Assembly: GCA_035627955.1 (NCBI GenBank) | Contig: DASPKU010000013.1 | Span: forward strand, 124,001-188,000 | Direction of reading: 5' to 3' | Origin: Phycisphaerales bacterium | Lineage (GTDB): Bacteria > Planctomycetota > Phycisphaerae > Phycisphaerales > UBA1924 | DNA: 64,000 nt | Part shown: one piece after another, positions 9,231-15,013 of the stretch | Position numbering within the stretch: position 1 is the stretch's first letter | Layout: each line of letters opens with the position of its first letter | Position numbers and translations under genes: made by a program | Notes under the pieces: generated by a model | The model's input: only the letters and a program-made list of their open reading frames with translations | The model's database searches: none | Told to the model about the DNA's origin: nothing

Positions 9231-9426
9231 GGGGCTGGCGCAGGGTGTGGGGTCCGCGTGGCGGCCGCATCAAGGGCGCCCCTCGACCCCACACCCACGA
9301 GGGCCCCCGCATCAACGCGCAGGCGTGCATCGTGTCTGCCCGTTGATGCCGGGAGCTTGTGGGTGTGGGGTCGGCGCACTCAGTTTATGCGGCGCCCGCA
9401 CCCACCCCACACCCTGCGCCAGCCCC
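9231..9426. repeat. 196-bp imperfect palindrome
   Basis: The outer arms 9231-9253 and 9404-9426 are perfect 23-base inverted repeats (begin GGGGCTGGCGCAGGG). Further perfect inner arms are 13 bases (9285-9297 with 9360-9372) and 9 bases (9309-9317 with 9341-9349), all in register. The rest of each arm is only partly complementary. The gene-free interval 9111-9448 holds this element and nothing else I can name. Confidence 0.8.
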
Positions 9427-9448
9427 AAGAAGAAATCCCACGACGTTC

Positions 9449-10078
9449 TCAACGCCCCCCACCCGCCCCGCACTCCGGGCACGCCGCCGCGTCACCACCC
9501 GCCAGCCCGCGCCGGTCGTACCCGCACGCGGGGCACCGCCCCCTCCGCCGCCGCCCCCGCCGCCGCGCCCACGCGAAGGTCTCAACCACTCCCATCAAGA
9601 CGCCCGCCGCGAGGAGGGTGTTGAGGGCGAAGCCGAGGGGGAGGACTTCTGTCGGGAGACCCGGACAATCCGGCCCGGGCCCCATCCAGGAGGGTGCCGC
9701 GAGGTACGTATCCAGCACGATCTGATCGCCATAGTCCAGCTTCGTACGGCCCAACATTCCGCGCGCCGGCCAGCCGAACTCCTGTAGGTCATACGCCTCC
9801 GTCGCCGGCAGCACGTCATCATCGAGCGCTGTGATGATGAGCGTCTTGGTCCGGACCCGTGTGCGACCCCCGATCCACCCCTGATCCTCGGGGTATGCTG
9901 GCACAAACGCACTCACGCGCGGCTCGACCGGACGCAAGTTGAACTCCAACCGCGGCCCCTCGCCCCACAGCGCACACCCCCACGCCACCGCCCACGTGAC
10001 CACCGCGCCCGCGAGCAGGCACACCCCCACGCGGACAATCCTCACGCTCCAGGCTCTCCGGCGCGGCGGCCTCTGCAT
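9449..10078 (-). CDS. Two-TM protein with C-terminal zinc ribbon
   Basis: A 209-residue membrane protein of unknown function. One membrane helix lies near the N-terminus (VRIVRVGVCLLAGAVVTWAV), then an extracytoplasmic loop of about 100 residues, then a second helix (FALNTLLAAGVLMGVVETF), and a basic cytoplasmic tail with a zinc ribbon CPACGYDRRGL...CPECG. The same layout recurs at 62431-63201. The chosen ATG has TACGCT six bases upstream and no SD; the longer open frame to 10315 would include a repeat element and is rejected. Function unknown. Confidence 0.72.
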   Translation of the reverse strand: MQRPPRRRAWSVRIVRVGVCLLAGAVVTWAVAWGCALWGEGPRLEFNLRPVEPRVSAFVPAYPEDQGWIGGRTRVRTKTLIITALDDDVLPATEAYDLQEFGWPARGMLGRTKLDYGDQIVLDTYLAAPSWMGPGPDCPGLPTEVLPLGFALNTLLAAGVLMGVVETFAWARRRGRRRRGRCPACGYDRRGLAGGDAAACPECGAGGGR

Positions 10079-10084
10079 CAACGC

Positions 10085-10090
10085 AGCGTA
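10085..10090 (-). promoter_or_regulatory. Leaderless -10 box TACGCT
   Basis: TACGCT on the minus strand, six bases before the ATG at 10078; no SD between. Confidence 0.5.
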
Positions 10091-10112
10091 CTGCGCTTTC
10101 GGAGTCGCTTGT

Positions 10113-10133
10113 GGCAGGGCTCGCCGCCCTGCC
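10113..10133. repeat. Perfect 8-bp-arm hairpin
   Basis: GGCAGGGC, loop TCGCC, GCCCTGCC. It is part of a cluster of hairpins filling the gap between two divergent genes. Confidence 0.6.
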
Positions 10134-10218
10134 CGACCCGCCCGGACGCAAGCGTTCAATGGAGCCGCAGCGGCCTCCGCCGCTCGCCGCGTGGCTGCGC
10201 CCCCAACAACCGAGCACC

Positions 10219-10281
10219 TGAGAACGGCCCGGGAGAGCCCGAGAGGCCCGGCCTGAGGGCCTCTCGGATGAGCGGCGCCGA
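10219..10281 (+). repeat. 63-bp interspersed repeat, copy 1
   Basis: Identical at 62 of 63 positions to 62330-62392. It contains a perfect hairpin with arms GAGAGGCCC (10241-10249) and GGGCCTCTC (10257-10265) around a seven-base loop. Both copies sit in the upstream region of a membrane zinc-ribbon gene. A decayed relative of the hairpin family at 63672-63703 follows at about 10312-10343. Confidence 0.85.
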
Positions 10282-10371
10282 ACCCGCGGCGGGCATCGGT
10301 GCCTCGCCGAACCATTACTTTCGCAACAGGCCCGAGGTGATGGCACGCTCCTGAAGGCGATGGCGTGCGAT

Positions 10372-10377
10372 TACACT
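10372..10377 (+). promoter_or_regulatory. Leaderless -10 box TACACT
   Basis: TACACT, six bases before the ATG at 10384; no SD between. Confidence 0.5.
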
Positions 10378-10383
10378 GCGCCC

Positions 10384-10971
10384 ATGGACTCGCCGAAAGA
10401 GCCCCGGCGGAAGTGGCTGCTGTGGGCCTTCGCGCTCCCGCTGGCGCCGCTCTACCTTGTGTACGCCCTCGTCATGGGCGGGCTGATGCTGTGCCTCGTT
10501 GCGTATGCGAGGCCCGAACGGCGCGTGGGATCGGCGCGCCTGCGTCGGCGGCTCACGCGAGAGGGACGGGTCGTTTCATGGGCCGAGGTTGACGCCGCGC
10601 TCGCGGCCGCACCCGCGACCATCGTCATCGAAGAGCCGTCCACGGGCTGGAACGACGGGCTGTTCTGGCTTGTCCCCGGTCGCGTCCGCGGCGACGCGCC
10701 GCCGGTCGTCGAGTGCCCGCCCCAGCCCGACGAGGGTGCGTGGCTGGATCATCTCGAAAGTCAGCTCGCCCTCTCCGCCTGGTTCGCTCCCCATGTGAAG
10801 GACCGCCCCGACACCCGGCTCATCGCGGTCGTGCACTCGCACCGCGGGCTCAAGCGCTGCCGCGCTGAGGTCGAGCGGCTCACGCGGCTCCACCCGACGA
10901 ACGCCGATTTAATCGAGGTGAACACCTCGGAGCTCTTCGATCATCTCGCGGCGCGCGAGCAGCGCGGGTGA
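10384..10971 (+). CDS. Hypothetical membrane-anchored protein, 195 residues
   Basis: One strong membrane segment near the N-terminus (WLLWAFALPLAPLYLVYALV, running into GGLMLCLVAYA) follows a basic start (MDSPKEPRRK). A soluble, probably cytoplasmic domain follows, with TIVIEEPSTGWNDGLFWLVP, LSAWFAPHVKDRPDTRLIAV and HSHRGLKRCRAEVERLTRL. I recognise no family. The ATG at 10384 is favoured over one at 10360 because TACACT lies six bases before it. It is divergent from the zinc-ribbon gene and followed by a tandem repeat array. Confidence 0.65.
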   Translation: MDSPKEPRRKWLLWAFALPLAPLYLVYALVMGGLMLCLVAYARPERRVGSARLRRRLTREGRVVSWAEVDAALAAAPATIVIEEPSTGWNDGLFWLVPGRVRGDAPPVVECPPQPDEGAWLDHLESQLALSAWFAPHVKDRPDTRLIAVVHSHRGLKRCRAEVERLTRLHPTNADLIEVNTSELFDHLAAREQRG

Positions 10972-11011
10972 TACCTCGGCTTGGGTCGAGCCGCCAACTG
11001 CGATCGTTCAG

Positions 11012-11179
11012 CCTTCCACAACAATTGTGCAGGCTTCTACAACCGTTGTTCAGCCTTCCACTGCCGTTGTGCGGCCTTCCACAGCGGTTGTTCAGGCTTC
11101 CACGGCCGTTGTGGAACCTTCCACAGCCGTAGTTCAGGCTTCCACAACGGTTGTTCAGCCTTCCACAACCGTTGTGGAA
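11012..11179. repeat. Eight tandem 21-bp repeats
   Basis: Eight units of exactly 21 bases begin at 11012, 11033, 11054, 11075, 11096, 11117, 11138 and 11159. The consensus starts CCTTCCACAACCGTTGT, with a variable six-base centre and constant flanks. The last unit plus two bases is a 23-base palindrome with one central mismatch. Because 21 is divisible by three, frames stay open on both strands (for example F-H-N-x-C-x-x and L-W-K-A-E-Q-P heptads), but I see no convincing gene. The rest of the gap, 11180-11502, shows nothing I can name. Confidence 0.9.
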
Positions 11180-11502
11180 GGCCCCCCGCGCCGCGGGAAG
11201 TCGCGCGGAAGTGGTGAAGGGGCGTGGGGTTGGGGTGATAACGGCGGGCGGACGCTGCGGGTGCGGGTCGTGGCGCGTGGACGGCCTGCGACGATTTTTC
11301 GGGATTTGCCTCCTGTGACGAAAGCGGCCCTCCAAACACGCCGAGGTAAAGGGTGCTGACGGCGGCCTGCCCCGCGGCCCGCATGTGCGGGACCCGCAGA
11401 AGGGTGTGTTGGGTCTACGCGGGTCAGCGTGCGGCGTCGGGGTCACCCATGACCTTCGCCGCACCGATGACCACTCGCGGCCAACGCGCCAAGGAGGGAA
11501 CC

Positions 11503-12192
11503 ATGGGCAGCAACGGAGTCGTGCCGAACGATCGGCGCCAGAAGGTCGTGTTCTACAACGCGCACACCAACGCGTGGTCAGCCAACGCGACCGCCATCGG
11601 CATCACGTCCACGAGGGCCACGGCCTTCGCGGCCCTGGTGCAGGACGCGATCCAGGCGATGAACGAGGCCGACGAGCTGCGCGAGGCGAGCAAGGTGGCC
11701 ACCGCCAACTTCTACAAGGCGGTGTCCACCATGGGCAGCGAGGGGGCGGCCATCATCGCCACCATCCGCGCCTTCGCCGAGAGCACCAACAACGAGGCGG
11801 TGTACGGGATGGCCATGCTGCCTGTTCCCGGCCCCGGCACGCCCGTGCCGCCCCCCGGCACGCCCAGCGATTACCGCGTGGAGCTGCTGCAGGACGGGTC
11901 CATCGTGCTCAAGTGGAAGTGCCAGAACCCCGCGGGGGCGAGCGGCACGATCTACGAGGTGCGGCGGCGGCCCATCGCTGGCGGACCGTGGACCTTCATC
12001 GGGGCCACCGGCACCAAGAGCTTCAGCGACGACACCCTGCCCAGCGGCAGCGGCGGCGTGACCTACCAGATCACCGCGGTGCGGAGCACCCGGCGCGGCA
12101 ACCCCGGGCAGTTCAACGTGAACTTCGGGGTGGGCGGCGGCGGGGGCATCGTGGCCACGGTGACGGAGACCACCGCGAAGCTGGCGGCCTGA
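11503..12192 (+). CDS. Hypothetical protein with C-terminal fibronectin III-like domain
   Basis: A 229-residue protein without a signal peptide. Residues 1 to about 105 are helical and Ala-rich (AFAALVQDAIQAMNEADELR). A Pro/Gly linker (VPGPGTPVPPPGTPS) leads to a beta domain at about 125-215 with fibronectin III-like features (LLQDGSIVLKWKCQNP, IYEVRRRPI, YQITAVRS), then a Gly-rich end. The start is set by a strong AAGGAGG eight bases before the ATG. A hairpin terminator follows. Planctomycetes have similar proteins of unknown role; cellular location is not clear. Confidence 0.72.
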   Translation: MGSNGVVPNDRRQKVVFYNAHTNAWSANATAIGITSTRATAFAALVQDAIQAMNEADELREASKVATANFYKAVSTMGSEGAAIIATIRAFAESTNNEAVYGMAMLPVPGPGTPVPPPGTPSDYRVELLQDGSIVLKWKCQNPAGASGTIYEVRRRPIAGGPWTFIGATGTKSFSDDTLPSGSGGVTYQITAVRSTRRGNPGQFNVNFGVGGGGGIVATVTETTAKLAA

Positions 12193-12268
12193 GAGCCGGG
12201 CCTCTCGCGGAGGTCGCGGGGGCGCGGAGGAAGATGGGAGGCAGAGAGAGTGGTACAGAGAGAGTGCA

Positions 12269-12305
12269 GGCCCGGCGCTGGAGAGCGCCGGGCCTTTTCT
12301 GTTTT
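12269..12305 (+). terminator. Intrinsic terminator after the fibronectin-like gene
   Basis: GGCCCGGCGCT, loop GGAG, AGCGCCGGGCC (12269-12294), then TTTTCTGTTTTT. Confidence 0.85.
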
Positions 12306-12331
12306 TGAGCTTTGAGGTTTGAGCTTTGAGC
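12304..12331. repeat. Heptamer tandem repeat TTTGAGC
   Basis: Four units: TTTGAGC, TTTGAGG, TTTGAGC, TTTGAGC, directly after a terminator. Low-complexity CCCA/ACAT text follows up to 12380. Confidence 0.75.
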
Positions 12332-12417
12332 TTCCTTCCCCACCTCCCAAACTCCCCATCCCACATCCAACATCCCAAGTGCCTCCCTCCGCGCCCCCGC
12401 GTCCTCCGCGAGAGACC

Positions 12418-12461
12418 TGTTTTCAAAACAACACAGGCCCGGCGCTCGCGCGCCGGGCCTG
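12418..12461 (-). terminator. Intrinsic terminator for the 12505 gene
   Basis: On the minus strand, CAGGCCCGGCGC, loop GCGA, GCGCCGGGCCTG (12434-12461) is followed by TGTTGTTTTGAAAA. The stem resembles the plus-strand terminator at 12269. Confidence 0.8.
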
Positions 12462-12504
12462 CATCACCGCGTCCAAGCTCAGGGGGCAGAGCCCATGTGG
12501 GAGC

Positions 12505-14115
12505 TCAGCACTCACCCCCGCCCAGCACGCGGAAGAAGCTCTCGATGTCGGCGTCGGTGCCGATGTCGCCGTCGCAGTTGAAGTCGGCGTCGGGCGGGCA
12601 GTCGGGGCAGCAGTTGCCGCCCAGGCAGGCGAAGAAGGACTCGATGTCGGCGTCGGTGCCGATGTCGCCGTCCTTGTTGAAGTCCACGTCGCAGCAGATG
12701 AGGGGCAGGCAGGCGTTGACGGTGCGGAGGTCCTCGGGGATGAGGGGGAGCTCGACGCCGCGGAGGTGCTGCACGAAGGTGCTGGTGAACTGCGCCCCCA
12801 GCCGCACGGCCCCGTTCGTCGGCGGCACCGCGGGCTCCTCGCAGCCGCCGCTGAGGCCGGTGAGGATGGAGGCCCGCACGTGGTAGCCGCCCAGGGTGGG
12901 GGCGGTGGCGGTGGTGCGGTTGCCGACGATCACCGCGGCCTGCGGGCTGCCGGTCGTGCCCGGGGCGGCGATGGTCACGCCGTTGCCGCGCTCATTGCCG
13001 CGCCCGTAGTTCCAGGCCCAGATGGGCGTGCCCGCGGTGTCGAGCAGCTCGCCCCACACGTCGGTGGCGATCCCCTGCCGCACCCGCGTGCCGGCGACAA
13101 GGGTGTTGGTGCCGCTGGTGCGGACGCAGGCGTGGCAGGGCTCGAACTCGCGGATGGTGCGGCCCCAGACCACGTTGAGGGCGAGGTCGACCTTGACGAT
13201 CTGGTTGGAGACCATCCCGCCGCTGCCCGCGGCCACCGGCGTGCTGCGGCCGTCGAAGACAAAGCCGCTCAGGCCCCCGGCGGCGCTCATGGCGGCGGCG
13301 AGGCCGTCGCCGTGCACCTTGAGCGAGGGGTCGCCGTTGTTGTAGAAGAAGGCCTGAACGACGGCGCCGTTGAGCTTGTTGACGCGGAGCAGGAAGGGGA
13401 CGCCGCCGCCGTTGCTCAGCGCGGCCGTGCCCACCGCGAGCAGGAACTCGGGCTCCTCGACGACGTCGGTGATCTCGCAGGAGCCGGTCAGGCCCTCGAC
13501 GCCGGCGGTGGGGGTGTACACCCGCGACCACATCACCGCGCCGCAGCCGGCGCTGAACCGCGTGAGGCGCCCGAAGGTGGGCGCGGTGGACGCCGCCTGC
13601 GAGCGGCCGGTGACGACGTAGGACTGGTCGGCCAGGGGCTTGACCGCGACGGGCGAGCGGCTGGCCGGGCTGTTGGGGCCGACGCCGTTGATCTCCCGCA
13701 TGGGGCAGGTGACGTTGCCGTTGAGGTCGATGGTCATGACCCACGTCCCCCACGGGAAGGCGTCGGCCATCTCGCCGGCGATGATGTAGCGGGCGTTGGC
13801 CCCGGCGCCGACCTGGTTGATGCTGGTGCAGCTCGCGTCCCAGTTGGTGGGGCTGAACTTGGACCAGATCACGTTGCCCGCCGCGTCGTAGCGGGCCATG
13901 TGCAGCATGTTGAACCCCTCGCGGCCCACCGCGATGTGCCCGCCGTCGGGCGTGCCCGCGACCGCCTGCAGGTTGGTGGCCGGGTTCGCCCCGCCGCCGG
14001 GCGACAGCGGCGTGGTGTCGGCCCGCTGGTAGACCTGGGCCTGGACCGTCACGGCCGGGAGGCTGGTGAGCAGGGCGGCGGCGAAGAGGGCGGCGGCGGT
14101 GATGCGAGTCGTCAT
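12505..14115 (-). CDS. Exported repeat protein with doubled EF-hand C-terminal tag
   Basis: A 536-residue secreted protein. A signal peptide (ALFAAALLTSLPAVTVQAQ) is followed by propeller-like strands built on G-x-x-V-W-S-K/R patterns (AGNVIWSKFSP, CGAVMWSRVY, LNVVWGRTI). Such repeats occur in secreted proteins of the SBBP/delta-60 kind. The C-terminus carries two calcium-loop segments (DFNKDGDIGTDADIESFF and DFNCDGDIGTDADIESFF) separated by a Cys cluster, ending LGGGEC at the stop. The ATG at 14115 has AAGGAG nine bases upstream; a longer open frame to 14943 is a shadow. It probably functions at the cell surface; ligand unknown. Confidence 0.8.
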   Translation of the reverse strand: MTTRITAAALFAAALLTSLPAVTVQAQVYQRADTTPLSPGGGANPATNLQAVAGTPDGGHIAVGREGFNMLHMARYDAAGNVIWSKFSPTNWDASCTSINQVGAGANARYIIAGEMADAFPWGTWVMTIDLNGNVTCPMREINGVGPNSPASRSPVAVKPLADQSYVVTGRSQAASTAPTFGRLTRFSAGCGAVMWSRVYTPTAGVEGLTGSCEITDVVEEPEFLLAVGTAALSNGGGVPFLLRVNKLNGAVVQAFFYNNGDPSLKVHGDGLAAAMSAAGGLSGFVFDGRSTPVAAGSGGMVSNQIVKVDLALNVVWGRTIREFEPCHACVRTSGTNTLVAGTRVRQGIATDVWGELLDTAGTPIWAWNYGRGNERGNGVTIAAPGTTGSPQAAVIVGNRTTATAPTLGGYHVRASILTGLSGGCEEPAVPPTNGAVRLGAQFTSTFVQHLRGVELPLIPEDLRTVNACLPLICCDVDFNKDGDIGTDADIESFFACLGGNCCPDCPPDADFNCDGDIGTDADIESFFRVLGGGEC

Positions 14116-14280
14116 GGCTGATCTCCTTGGTGAGCGTGGTCTTTGAGGCTCGTGTGTGTGTGGTGGCCTCACCCTCGGAATCGCCGCCCGCCCGCGCCGC
14201 TTACGCCCTGGGGACGGTTTTTTTCGTCTCTGGCTGCAAGGTCGGCCCCCGCGGGGGCAACCGGGGCCCGCAGATTGCCA

Positions 14281-14310
14281 TTGACAAGCCAGCCAAGTGG
14301 CCACGACAAT
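14281..14310 (+). promoter_or_regulatory. Sigma-70-like promoter
   Basis: TTGACA (14281-14286), an 18-base spacer, and GACAAT (14305-14310), about 40 bases before the ATG at 14351. The -35 is perfect; the -10 matches at four of six positions. Confidence 0.5.
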
Positions 14311-14350
14311 GGGGCTTACACGCCCGACAGGGCGGAGAGAGAGGAAGACC

Positions 14351-15013
14351 ATGGGTTGCCGGTCCGTTGTCGGGCTTTCGTGCGCCATTGCCGGCGCGGC
14401 GTTGTGCGGTGAGTCCCGCGCCTTCGAGGGGTCGGTCAACGGCCTGGGCCAGGGCAGCGTCCACGCCTCTATCTGGGCGTACCCCAACCAGCCGCCCGCG
14501 ACGCCCACCTTCCACGAGCACACCGAGGTGCCCAACCTCGTCATGGGCCCCAACCTTCCCGGCGCCGACCCGCGGACCGGCTTCCGCTTCATCACCGGCC
14601 AGGCGTGGCGGACCACCGTGAACATCCGCGCGGCGCAGGGCGACACGGTGGACTGGCACAGCATGCTCCCGCACGTCACCGCCAGCTCCGCCGACGCCGC
14701 GGGCTTCGTCGAGGTCCTCTCCGCCGAGCCTTTCGGCGGCGGGGCGAGGCTGTTCACGGTGCAGTGGGGCGCGAGCGACCCGGGCGTGGCGTTCCACATC
14801 GGGTGGTTCATGGGCCAAGAGCCCATCGTGCAGACGCCGATCATGGTCGGCCCGTTCAACCGCACCGACACCTTCCTGGTGCAGGTCCCCAGTGGCGACC
14901 TCAACCAGCTCCGCATGGAGGTCAGCGGCGCGGCGGTGAGCATCGTGCCGGCGCCCGGCGTGCTGGGGCTGATGGGCGCGGCGGGTCTGGTCGCCCTGCG
15001 CCGCCGCCGCTAG
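14351..15013 (+). CDS. PEP-CTERM-like secreted protein
   Basis: A 220-residue exported protein. N-terminal signal: MGCRSVVGLSCAIAGAALCG. The middle is beta-rich with conserved aromatic and His residues (VDWHSMLPHVTA, VAFHIGWFMGQEPI). The C-terminus has the tripartite sorting pattern: a VPAPG motif, a hydrophobic helix (VLGLMGAAGLVAL) and RRRR at the stop, close to PEP-CTERM substrates processed by exosortases, but with Ala-Pro-Gly in place of Pro-Glu-Pro. A GAGAGAGGAAG purine run precedes the ATG. Its stop overlaps the stop of the convergent kinase gene. Confidence 0.75.
   Translation: MGCRSVVGLSCAIAGAALCGESRAFEGSVNGLGQGSVHASIWAYPNQPPATPTFHEHTEVPNLVMGPNLPGADPRTGFRFITGQAWRTTVNIRAAQGDTVDWHSMLPHVTASSADAAGFVEVLSAEPFGGGARLFTVQWGASDPGVAFHIGWFMGQEPIVQTPIMVGPFNRTDTFLVQVPSGDLNQLRMEVSGAAVSIVPAPGVLGLMGAAGLVALRRRR

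Larger units (their letters stand above)
12202..12414. repeat. Inverted pair of CTCGCGGAG-type repeats
   Basis: The 29-base arms 12202-12230 (begins CTCTCGCGGAGGTCGCGGGG) and 12386-12414 are reverse complements with one mismatch. They enclose a terminator and heptamer repeats and lie between convergent genes. Same family as 6384-6515. Confidence 0.8.

Noticed and set aside
9120-9330. Upstream extension of coding sequence through the palindrome on the minus strand
   Set aside because: The frame only exists because of GC content and repeats the palindrome; there is no start signal and no domain.
11012-11179. CRISPR array
   Set aside because: The units are directly adjacent with no spacers, and no cas gene is near.
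10981-11359. Repetitive peptides (heptads such as FHNRCSA, STTVVQP or LWKAEQP) from the 21-bp array
   Set aside because: All arise because 21 is a multiple of three; none has a start signal, and no frame is better supported than the others.
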